Assembly: GCA_007116535.1 (NCBI GenBank)
Contig: SKIG01000076.1
Location: 1-9,545, forward strand
Source of the DNA: Psychroflexus sp.
GTDB taxonomy: Bacteria; Bacteroidota; Bacteroidia; Flavobacteriales; Flavobacteriaceae
Reading direction: 5' to 3'
DNA: 9,545 nt
In this document: in pieces, positions 1 to 5,805 of the stretch
Layout of the letters: every line of letters begins with the position of its first letter
Numbering within the stretch: position 1 is the first letter of the stretch
Translations under genes and position numbers: made by a program
Notes under the pieces: generated by a model
What the model saw: the letters and a program-made list of their open reading frames with translations, nothing else
Databases searched by the model: none
Told to the model about the DNA's origin: nothing

Positions 1-578
1 CCAAGATATTGAGCCGATTTTTTATCAATGATTGTTTTATTAGGTTCCTTGTCATCAACTAAAGCAACTAATGCGCTAGTTCCTTTTACAAGTCCGTCAT
101 TTAAATGAGTATTAACCAAACCAAATCCTGCATCTCTAAGCTTTTTTGCTTCCGCTTCATTGAATGTAAAGTAATCAATGGCGTCTTGTTCAGGACGTAC
201 GTGATCATTCCAATAATATCCTTTTCGGTTAGCTTCGTATTGAGGACCTGAACTTGCAGGGGGGACAGATTTCATGCCGAAACTAGAATAGGACTCAATA
301 AAAGACGGATAAATGTATTTTCCTTTTAAATCAATTACTCTTGCATTTGAAGGAATCTTGACTTTTGTTCCTGCTTCTAAAATTTTATTCCCCTTTATTA
401 CAAGAGTTGCATTTTTAACTTGCTCATTTGGGTTAAGTTGAATAGTTGCATTGGTAAAGGCAATTATTTTCTTAGCATTTTCCTTTACTCCTGAATTTGT
501 AGGAAAATAATCTTGTGCATTACTAATTGAAAAAAAAGTGAAACACAAAATCAGACTTAAAAAAAGATTTTTGGTCAT
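1..578 (-). CDS. Secreted amidohydrolase-family protein, N-terminal part (cut by window edge)
   Basis: The frame is open from an ATG at 578 to the window edge and gives 192 residues; the C-terminal part lies outside. Residues 1-22 are a typical signal peptide (two Lys, a hydrophobic stretch, cleavage near SNAQ), so the protein is exported. Residues 34-90 resemble the small beta-sandwich domain that precedes the barrel in amidohydrolases such as imidazolonepropionase-like enzymes: a VIKGNKI segment, then VIDLKGKYIYP leading into the barrel. At that point the family normally reads PGxIDxHxH, supplying two metal ligands; here it reads PSFIESYSSFG (91-101), with Tyr97 and Ser99 where the histidines should be. 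From general knowledge, Bacteroidota have long proteins of about 1000 residues with two such domains of which the first is degenerate; I infer this is one, but the second half is not visible. Substrate unknown. It is divergent from the glnK-amtB operon. Confidence 0.8.
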   Translation of the reverse strand, partial: MTKNLFLSLILCFTFFSISNAQDYFPTNSGVKENAKKIIAFTNATIQLNPNEQVKNATLVIKGNKILEAGTKVKIPSNARVIDLKGKYIYPSFIESYSSFGMKSVPPASSGPQYEANRKGYYWNDHVRPEQDAIDYFTFNEAEAKKLRDAGFGLVNTHLNDGLVKGTSALVALVDDKEPNKTIIDKKSAQYL

Positions 579-627
579 AATTTTTATTTATTGTGACTAA
601 AAATAAACTAAAAAGTTGAATATGCTT

Positions 628-658
628 CAAAAATAAGTTGAATTTTTTTTCAAAAATA
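628..658 (-). promoter_or_regulatory. Candidate promoter of the amidohydrolase gene
   Basis: Read on the minus strand, two copies of TATTTTTG (651-658 and 628-635) fit the Bacteroidota -7 consensus TAnnTTTG exactly. They are separated by 15 bases, slightly short for the upstream one to act as the -33 TTTG of the downstream one, so they could be tandem -7 boxes. The downstream box would start a transcript with a leader of roughly 40 bases before the ATG at 578. The region is AT-rich, so chance matches are possible. Confidence 0.4.
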
Positions 659-696
659 CATATGAAATTTATTATTAATTAATTTACCTCTATTTT

Positions 697-746
697 TAGG
701 GGGTGTAAAATAATAAAAATGTATTTTTTTACACTTACACCCCCTA
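697..746. promoter_or_regulatory. Inverted repeat, candidate operator upstream of glnK-amtB
   Basis: Two perfect 12-base arms, TAGGGGGTGTAA (697-708) and TTACACCCCCTA (735-746), are separated by 26 AT-rich bases. Nested within it is a second perfect pair, GTGTAAAA (703-710) and TTTTACAC (727-734), and the right side holds a direct duplication TTACAC-TTACAC (729-740). Runs of five G and five C stand out in surrounding DNA that has almost no G or C. It lies about 50-100 bases before the glnK ATG and upstream of the weak -7 box, where an activator or repressor site would be expected. No regulator family is recognisable from the motif, and the arms could also serve the divergent amidohydrolase gene. 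There is no T-run after either arm, so a terminator is unlikely. Confidence 0.6.
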
Positions 747-772
747 TTTTAAAGTTTTAAATAAAAAATTTT

Positions 773-780
773 TAATTTAG
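773..780 (+). promoter_or_regulatory. Weak candidate -7 box for glnK-amtB
   Basis: TAATTTAG matches TAnnTTTG except for one base and sits 18 bases before the glnK ATG. No TTTG -33 element is seen at the right distance, which would fit a promoter that needs an activator bound at the inverted repeat about 30-75 bases further upstream. This reading is an inference. Confidence 0.25.
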
Positions 781-798
781 TCGCAAAATTTAACTCTA

Positions 799-1137
799 AT
801 GAAAAAGGTTGAAGCAATTATCAGAAAAAGTCAATTTGAAGACGTAAAGGATGCATTGCATCAAATTGGCGTCAATTTTTTCAGTTATTGGAATGTAACT
901 GGAGTAGGAAATGAGCATAAGGGACACGTGTATCGAGGGATTTCTTATAGCACATCGTCTATTGAGCGAAGGTTCATTAGCGTAGTGGTCAGCGATGAAC
1001 TTGTCGACAAAACTGTAAACTCTATTTTAGAATCGGCCTCTACAGGTGAAGTTGGAGACGGAAAAATTTTCGTTTCTACTATTGAAGAAGCTTACAGAAT
1101 TAGAACTAAAGAAAACGGTAACAAAGCAATTAGTTAA
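799..1137 (+). CDS. glnK: P-II family nitrogen regulator (GlnK type)
   Basis: Cytoplasmic trimeric signal protein that binds ATP or ADP and, in most family members, 2-oxoglutarate, and gates the ammonium channel AmtB. The 112-residue length is standard. The start MKKVEAIIRK matches the family N-terminus; the second signature TGEVGDGKIF (82-91) and YRIRT (99-103) carry the nucleotide-binding Lys89, Arg100 and Arg102. The T-loop is recognisable (KGHVYRGISY, 41-50), with Tyr50 aligning to the tyrosine uridylylated in E. coli and Arg46 to its Arg47. The loop differs, however: the E. coli GFGRQKGHTELYRG stretch becomes GVGNEHKGHVYRG, with one residue gained and two lost, and the Mg/2-oxoglutarate ligand Gln39 is not conserved (Glu39 or His40 there). 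Lys58 is replaced by Arg57. It is first in an operon with amtB, 5 bases apart, hence the GlnK name. No Shine-Dalgarno precedes it. Confidence 0.95.
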   Translation: MKKVEAIIRKSQFEDVKDALHQIGVNFFSYWNVTGVGNEHKGHVYRGISYSTSSIERRFISVVVSDELVDKTVNSILESASTGEVGDGKIFVSTIEEAYRIRTKENGNKAIS

Positions 1138-1142
1138 AAATT

Positions 1143-2375
1143 ATGGAGAACGCACTATTTACAGCAAACAATGTTTGGATGATGCTATGTACAGCATTAG
1201 TTTTTTTTATGCACTTAGGCTTTTCATTACTCGAAATTGGCCTTACAAGACAAAAAAACACAGTCAATATTTTATTTAAAAACATTTTTATTATATGCTC
1301 AGGTCTACTTTTATACTTTGTAGTAGGGTTTAGCTTAATGTATCCTGGAGAATTCAACGGCTATTTTGGATTCGATGGATTTGGACTAAGTCTTCCTGAT
1401 GGCGGGGATCAAGCTTCTTACGCTGATGGGGGCTATACCTATTGGACAGATTTTATTTTCCAAGGCATGTTTGCAGCAACTGCTGCTACTATAGTTTCTG
1501 GTGCAGTTGCAGAACGCATAAAACTAAGCTCATTTATGATTTTTAGTGTTTTTTATGTTGGATTAATATACCCTATTGTTGGCTCATGGTTGTGGGGAGA
1601 AGGCTTTCTTGATGCTTTAGGGTTTTACGATTTTGCAGGATCAACAATTGTTCACTCTGTTGGAGGTTGGGGAGCCTTAATGACTGTTATTTTGTTAGGC
1701 CCTAGAATTGGCAAATACGATGCCAACGGAAAAGGACTTGTAATTTTAGGACATAACATTCCCTTAGCAACTGCAGGTGTTTTTATTCTATGGCTTGGTT
1801 GGTTTGGGTTTAACGGAGGTTCTGTTTTATCTGCAGCTCCTGGTGAGACCTCACTAGTTTTAGTAAGCACTTCACTAGCAGCAGCGGCTGGAGGAATGGG
1901 TGCATTCATTACTTCATCGGTTGTCTACAAAAGCCTGGATGTAAGTATGTTCCTTAATGGAATATTAGGTGGACTTGTTGGCATCACTGCAGGAGCGGAT
2001 TTAATGTCACCTCTTGAAGCAATTGCCATTGGTTTTATAGGTGGGATTGTGGTTGTATTTGCCATTAGCCTTATTGAAAAATGGAAAATCGATGATCCTG
2101 TAGGCGCTATCCCTGTTCATTTATTTAGTGGGATTTGGGGTACATTGGCTGTTGGAATTTTTGGCGCGCAAGCAGGCTTAGATCAACTAGGTTCTCAAGT
2201 AATAGGAATTGTTGCGGTTGGTGTTTTTTGTTGCGCTACGGCTTTCCCATTTTTATTTTTGCTTAAGAAATATAGCGGTATTAGAGTTAGCAAACGCGAA
2301 GAAGTTGATGGGTTGGATATTCACGAACACGGAATGCGAGCATACAATAACTTAGACGCTAGTAAATCTTTATAA
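1143..2375 (+). CDS. amtB: Ammonium channel/transporter AmtB
   Basis: Inner-membrane trimeric channel that conducts ammonium nitrogen into the cell. The 410 residues form about eleven hydrophobic segments, the first beginning near residue 11; there is no separate cleavable signal peptide. Key residues are all present: outer gate Phe110 (QGMFA), Trp151, Asp163 in DFAGSTIVH, the pore twin histidines His171 and His326 (IPVHLFSGIWG), Phe223 in the family signature WFGFNGGS (220-227), and Ser227 at the ammonium-recruitment site. The cytoplasmic tail (about 376-410) keeps the EVDGLDIHEHGMRAY pattern, through which P-II proteins dock, in line with the glnK gene directly upstream. Length and motifs indicate an intact, working channel. 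The 3' end overlaps the convergent DUF4294 gene by 17 bases, and its probable terminator lies within that gene. Confidence 0.97.
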   Translation: MENALFTANNVWMMLCTALVFFMHLGFSLLEIGLTRQKNTVNILFKNIFIICSGLLLYFVVGFSLMYPGEFNGYFGFDGFGLSLPDGGDQASYADGGYTYWTDFIFQGMFAATAATIVSGAVAERIKLSSFMIFSVFYVGLIYPIVGSWLWGEGFLDALGFYDFAGSTIVHSVGGWGALMTVILLGPRIGKYDANGKGLVILGHNIPLATAGVFILWLGWFGFNGGSVLSAAPGETSLVLVSTSLAAAAGGMGAFITSSVVYKSLDVSMFLNGILGGLVGITAGADLMSPLEAIAIGFIGGIVVVFAISLIEKWKIDDPVGAIPVHLFSGIWGTLAVGIFGAQAGLDQLGSQVIGIVAVGVFCCATAFPFLFLLKKYSGIRVSKREEVDGLDIHEHGMRAYNNLDASKSL

Positions 2376-3093
2376 GTGAATTAGTTTCATTTTTAGAAGT
2401 CGGCTTATTGTATAAGTCGACTTTTTCTTCCCATATATCTAAGAGTTCGTAAAAATCATATTTATTTGCTGAAGGTTGACGCTGAAGCACACCTTTGTTG
2501 AAGGATCGATGCAGAATATCTTCAATCATAAAATCTTCCATATCTTCGTACGGGTCAAATTCCCTTTTTAATGAAATAGAAAAAATATTTGCTGTAGTAT
2601 TATACCAAAAGGCCTTCCATCCTGAACGCAATTCTTTTGCTAAGTCAAAGGTGGTTTTCCCTGTTTGACGATGCATTAATTTAACCAGTATTTGACCTTC
2701 AGTTTTAGTTAGTTTTTTTAATTCTTCCGTAAATTCATCCTCTACATAAGACTGTATCATCTTTAAATACTTCTTTTTTTGTCTTTTTGTTTCCATAAGC
2801 TCAAGGCGGTTATTCAAACTATCTAATCTAGCTGAAGCTAAATGTGCATATGGCCACACTTTTCTTACTTTTCGCCTTAAAATAAGGTATTCACGAAGTG
2901 ATTCTTTATTTGAAAACATCAAATCAGGTAATATAAAAACCTCATCCAGTTGAATTGCTCCATCGAGCATATAAGGCTCAAATTCTGTACTTTCTTCTTT
3001 AGCTTGCTTTTGAATATAGTTTTTCTTGGCAAGTGAATCTTGCGCAAAAGCTGAAATCGAAGTTAAAATAAGTAAATATACTAAAATCCTCAT
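2359..3093 (-). CDS. DUF4294 domain protein, exported, function unknown
   Basis: A 244-residue protein of the DUF4294 family, found in Bacteroidota and without known function. I chose the ATG at 3093 because it starts a clear signal peptide (MRILVYLLILTSISAFAQ, 1-18); an upstream in-frame ATG at 3123 would put ten polar residues before it and overlaps a likely -7 box. After the signal peptide come a short charged linker, then the conserved body: RRKVRKVWPYA (73-83), a highly charged alpha-helical part with possible coiled coil (about 88-130), then TEGQILVKLMHRQTGKTTFDL (131-151) and WKAFWYNTTANIFSISLKREFDP (about 159-181). A periplasmic or outer-membrane-associated role is inferred only from the signal peptide. 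It follows rpsA on the same strand but is separated by a strong terminator, so it is probably transcribed alone. Its last 17 bases overlap the end of amtB. Confidence 0.88.
   Translation of the reverse strand: MRILVYLLILTSISAFAQDSLAKKNYIQKQAKEESTEFEPYMLDGAIQLDEVFILPDLMFSNKESLREYLILRRKVRKVWPYAHLASARLDSLNNRLELMETKRQKKKYLKMIQSYVEDEFTEELKKLTKTEGQILVKLMHRQTGKTTFDLAKELRSGWKAFWYNTTANIFSISLKREFDPYEDMEDFMIEDILHRSFNKGVLQRQPSANKYDFYELLDIWEEKVDLYNKPTSKNETNSLIKIY
2396..2426 (+). terminator. Intrinsic terminator of glnK-amtB, inside the DUF4294 gene
   Basis: AGTCGGCTTAT (2398-2408) pairs with ATAAGTCGACT (2412-2422) with one G-U pair and a 3-base loop; A2397-T2423 extends the stem. A run of five T (2422-2426) follows on the plus strand, 20 bases after the amtB stop. 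On the minus strand no T-run follows, so it should stop amtB transcripts but not DUF4294 ones. The hairpin falls within codons for about residues 224-233 of the DUF4294 protein. Confidence 0.75.
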
Positions 3094-3117
3094 GATTGAA
3101 TATATACTGTAAACTTG

Positions 3118-3125
3118 CAACAATA
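3118..3125 (-). promoter_or_regulatory. Candidate -7 box of the DUF4294 gene
   Basis: Minus-strand TATTGTTG matches TAnnTTTG with one mismatch. It would start transcription near 3111, which leaves the ATG at 3123 outside the transcript and supports the start at 3093. No convincing -33 element was seen. Confidence 0.3.
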
Positions 3126-3174
3126 AGTGTGCCTAATACTTATTCCTAAGTTTAAACTTTTTTCCAAAAAGCAT

Positions 3175-3206
3175 AAAAAAATCGCCTCACGTAAAGTGAG
3201 GCGATT
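3175..3206 (-). terminator. Intrinsic terminator of rpsA
   Basis: Perfect stem ATCGCCTCAC (3181-3190) / GTGAGGCGAT (3196-3205), extended by A3180-T3206, with a GTAAA loop. On the minus strand it is followed by a run of T (positions 3180 down to 3175). It lies 23 bases after the rpsA stop codon and separates rpsA from the DUF4294 gene. There is no T-run on the plus strand. Confidence 0.92.
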
Positions 3207-3228
3207 CATAAATTATCAGGAAGCTACA

Positions 3229-5058
3229 TTATGCTTTACCTTCCATTTTGTCTTTCAATGCTTGCAATTCAGCGTTAGCGTCACCCAAAGTTGTTTTTTG
3301 GTTTTCTTCTTTTGCTTTTTTAGCAGCATTACGAACGATTTTTTGCTCTTCTTGCTTGTGAATTGAAGTGTGAGAAGCAACAACACGTTTGAATTCTTTA
3401 TTGAATTCGATAACGATAAATTCAGCTTCTTCTCCTTTAGCTAACTTGCTTCCATCTTCTTTTTCAAGATGTCTAGAAGGAACGAAAGCTACTACATCTT
3501 CATTGAATTCAATTGTCGCACCTTTGTCAACTATTTCAGTAATTGCTGTCGTGTGCTTAGTTCCAACTGCAAACTGATCTGCATAGACATCCCATGGATT
3601 GCTTTCAGTTTGTTTGTGACCTAAACTTAATTTGCGACCTTCAACATCCAATTCAAGTACAACAACATCAAGTTTGTCGCCAACATTACAGAATTCTGAT
3701 GGATGTTTGATTTTCTTAGTCCAAGATAAATCAGAGATATAAATCAACCCATCAATACCTTCTTCTAGTTCAACAAAAACACCAAAGTTAGTAAAGTTTC
3801 TTACTTCACCAGTATGTCTTGAACCAACAGGATATTTTTCAGTAATGTCTGTCCAAGGATCTTGCGATAGTTGCTTGATACCTAGAGACATTTTTCTGTC
3901 TTCTCTGTCTAAAGTAAGAATTCTTGCTTCAATTTTATCACCAACTTTCACGAAGTCTTGTGCAGATCTCAAGTGAGTACTCCAAGACATTTCAGAAACG
4001 TGAATCAATCCTTCAACACCTTCTTCAACTTCAATAAATGCACCGTAATCAGCTATAACAGTAACAACACCTGTCACTACGTCACCTTCTTTGATGTTTT
4101 CATCTAAAGCTTCCCAAGGATGCTTGCTTAATTGCTTAAGACCAAGTTGGATTCTTGTTTTGTCTTCGTCGAAGTCAAGAATAACAACGTTAAGTGTTTG
4201 ATCAAGTTCAACAATCTCATTTGGATGGTTAATTCTAGACCAAGAAAGATCCGTAATATGGACTAATCCATCAACACCACCTAGATCAACAAACACACCG
4301 TAAGAAGTAATGTTTTTTACAACACCTTCTAGTACTTGTCCTTTTTCTAACTGACCAATGATTTCTTTCTTTTGCTCTTCGATATCAGCTTCGATAAGTG
4401 CTTTGTGAGATACAACAACGTTTTTGAATTCGTGGTTAATTTTTACCACTTTGAATTCCATTGTTTTACCAACGTAAGCATCGTAGTCTCTAATTGGTTT
4501 AACATCTATTTGAGAACCTGGCAAGAATGCTTCGATGCCAAAAACATCTACGATCATACCACCTTTGGTTCTACATTTCACAAGTCCATTGACTATCGTA
4601 CCGTCTTCTTGCGCCTTGTTTACACGCTCCCAAGCTTTAATTACTCTAGCTTTACGGTGAGATAAAATCAATTGACCTTCAGCATCTTCTTTTACATCAA
4701 TAAGTACGTCTACTTTGTCACCAACTTTTAAGTCTTGGTTGTAACGGAACTCATTTAAAGAAATTACACCTTCACTTTTTGCGTTGATGTCGATGATAGC
4801 ATCTTGGTCTGTAATATTAACCACAACACCTTCAACAACTTCATTGTGAAGTGTATCTACGAAGTTTTCTTCTACTAATTTTTCAAACTCAGTTAATTTT
4901 GCATCATCAACTTCTTCGATACCTTCTTGGTAACGATGCCAATTGAAATCAGCTAAAAATTGTTCTGGGTTTTGTTGTTGCGGAGATGCAACAGCAGTTG
5001 GTTTGTTTTCTGAATGAGCTACTTCTACTTGCTCATTTGTTTTAGTTTCTTCAGCCAT
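3229..5058 (-). CDS. rpsA: 30S ribosomal protein S1
   Basis: RNA-binding protein of the small ribosomal subunit that helps load mRNAs for translation. The 609 residues hold an acidic, Gln-rich N-terminal stretch (1-70) and six S1 (OB-fold) repeats at about 74-136, 151-220, 238-310, 322-397, 409-484 and 495-568. Repeats 3-5 are the most canonical, each with a GxVxxxxxxGxFVxL-type core, a GLxHxSxLSW-type strand and a closing SLGxKQ motif. The tail (about 570-609) is charged and ends in a TLGDANAELQALKDKMEG segment typical of Bacteroidota S1. E. coli S1 is 557 residues, so this is somewhat longer at both ends. I placed the start at the ATG at 5058 (MAEETKTNEQ): the frame runs on to an ATG at 5157, but those 33 extra residues are Cys/Phe-rich, unlike any S1 N-terminus, and fall in the leader. 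Confidence 0.96.
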   Translation of the reverse strand: MAEETKTNEQVEVAHSENKPTAVASPQQQNPEQFLADFNWHRYQEGIEEVDDAKLTEFEKLVEENFVDTLHNEVVEGVVVNITDQDAIIDINAKSEGVISLNEFRYNQDLKVGDKVDVLIDVKEDAEGQLILSHRKARVIKAWERVNKAQEDGTIVNGLVKCRTKGGMIVDVFGIEAFLPGSQIDVKPIRDYDAYVGKTMEFKVVKINHEFKNVVVSHKALIEADIEEQKKEIIGQLEKGQVLEGVVKNITSYGVFVDLGGVDGLVHITDLSWSRINHPNEIVELDQTLNVVILDFDEDKTRIQLGLKQLSKHPWEALDENIKEGDVVTGVVTVIADYGAFIEVEEGVEGLIHVSEMSWSTHLRSAQDFVKVGDKIEARILTLDREDRKMSLGIKQLSQDPWTDITEKYPVGSRHTGEVRNFTNFGVFVELEEGIDGLIYISDLSWTKKIKHPSEFCNVGDKLDVVVLELDVEGRKLSLGHKQTESNPWDVYADQFAVGTKHTTAITEIVDKGATIEFNEDVVAFVPSRHLEKEDGSKLAKGEEAEFIVIEFNKEFKRVVASHTSIHKQEEQKIVRNAAKKAKEENQKTTLGDANAELQALKDKMEGKA

Positions 5059-5168
5059 TGAAGATAAAAATTTGTATTCTGAGTTGACTTGGAAATTTAT
5101 GCACTCAACACAGAAGGTGTTAATTTTTATACATTTCTGAAACCCAAGCATTTCCAATTTGCACTTAG
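5059..5168 (-). promoter_or_regulatory. rpsA leader with small hairpin
   Basis: If transcription starts just after the -7 box at 5175-5182, the rpsA mRNA has a leader of about 110 bases. It contains a small perfect hairpin, AACAC/GTGTT with a 5-base loop (5107-5121), and no Shine-Dalgarno sequence. S1 controls its own translation in E. coli by binding the leader; whether that holds here is unknown, and the hairpin alone is short enough to be chance. Confidence 0.35.
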
Positions 5169-5174
5169 GGACGG

Positions 5175-5182
5175 CAAAAATA
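5175..5182 (-). promoter_or_regulatory. Candidate -7 box of rpsA
   Basis: Minus-strand TATTTTTG, an exact match to TAnnTTTG, lies 117 bases before the rpsA ATG and downstream of the dinB-like gene. The expected -33 TTTG is not clear; only TTCGTTTA occurs at about the right spacing. It supports independent transcription of rpsA. Confidence 0.5.
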
Positions 5183-5212
5183 CATAAAATAGATGAATAA
5201 ACGAAGTAATAA

Positions 5213-5230
5213 ACTAAAATAAATTTTAGT
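5213..5230 (-). terminator. Weak palindrome, possible terminator of the PRODH-DinB operon
   Basis: ACTAAAAT and ATTTTAGT form an 8-base perfect stem with a 2-base AA loop, 53 bases past the DinB stop. It is AT-rich and followed only by TTATTA on the minus strand, so it is at best a weak terminator; in such AT-rich DNA it may be chance. Confidence 0.25.
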
Positions 5231-5283
5231 CTTTAGCTATTCATTATAAGGATGTTAAAAATACTTGCTAATTACTGTAAAAA

Positions 5284-5805
5284 CTACTTATAACGAGTCT
5301 CAAAAATATGGATGTGATGTCTTTCGTGTCCCACAAGAATAAACGGAATAGCACGAACACTAACGGGACCTGCGCTTGCTTCTCCTAAACAAGTCAACAT
5401 TTGCTTATCAAAACCTTCAAATAGTGCCAAATTAGCTTCTCTTAAAGTAGTATATTCCTTAATTAGCTGAGGCATACTTTTTAAATTTGCTTTGGAAGGA
5501 GGAACAAATGCGTTTTCATCAAATCCTGGAAGTGGGGTTTTATCTCCTCTTGCTATGCGCAAGGCGCGATAACAAAATATTCGTTCAGTATCTATAATAT
5601 GCTGAACTATTTCTTTGATGGTCCATTTACCTTCTTGGTACTGAAAATGGTATTTTTCTTCAGGAATTGAATTCAAAAAATCTTTAAAATCATGTTTGCT
5701 TTTACGGAAGCTCTCCATCAGCGCTTCATCACTTTCTACTCTTGCAAGATAGAGTTCATAATAAGTATGATACTCGTTTGTTTGTAAGTCTTTTTTTGAA
5801 AACAT
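5284..5805 (-). CDS. DinB-family protein (putative metal-dependent enzyme)
   Basis: A 173-residue protein with the DinB/YfiT-like four-helix-bundle fold, inferred from the pattern of conserved residues. The three expected metal-binding histidines are visible: His69 in WTIKEIVQHIIDTE (61-74), and His160 and His164 in GHERHH (159-164) near the C-terminus. The intervening PLPGFDENAF segment (91-100) is also common in this family. Members include thiol transferases and damage-induced proteins; no specific substrate can be read from the sequence. There is no signal peptide, so it is cytoplasmic. Its ATG follows the TAG stop of the proline dehydrogenase gene with no base between (TAGATG), so the two are surely one transcript and may be translationally coupled. 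Length is normal for the family and nothing appears truncated. Confidence 0.88.
   Translation of the reverse strand: MFSKKDLQTNEYHTYYELYLARVESDEALMESFRKSKHDFKDFLNSIPEEKYHFQYQEGKWTIKEIVQHIIDTERIFCYRALRIARGDKTPLPGFDENAFVPPSKANLKSMPQLIKEYTTLREANLALFEGFDKQMLTCLGEASAGPVSVRAIPFILVGHERHHIHIFETRYK

Noticed and set aside
697..746. Inverted repeat as ends of a miniature transposon or as a terminator
   Set aside because: Only 50 bases in total, no clear flanking target duplication, and no T-run after an arm on either strand.
700..798. Sigma-54 promoter before glnK
   Set aside because: No GG/GC pair of the TGGCAC-N5-TTGC type at any position in the gap.
1652..1909. Minus-strand open frame of 85 codons inside amtB
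   Set aside because: Shadow of the conserved amtB coding sequence; no start context or protein-like pattern of its own.
3094..3123. Longer start of the DUF4294 protein at 3123
   Set aside because: It would bury the signal peptide behind ten residues, and it overlaps a probable -7 box.
3127..3366. Plus-strand open frame of 79 codons antisense to the rpsA 3' end
   Set aside because: It runs through the rpsA terminator and the Lys-rich tail of S1; its Phe-rich product is simply the complement of that tail.
5059..5157. In-frame extension of rpsA to an ATG at 5157 (642 residues)
   Set aside because: The extra 33 residues are Cys- and Phe-rich and unlike S1 N-termini; the MAEETKT start at 5058 looks like the family. 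Retained only as a leader curiosity.
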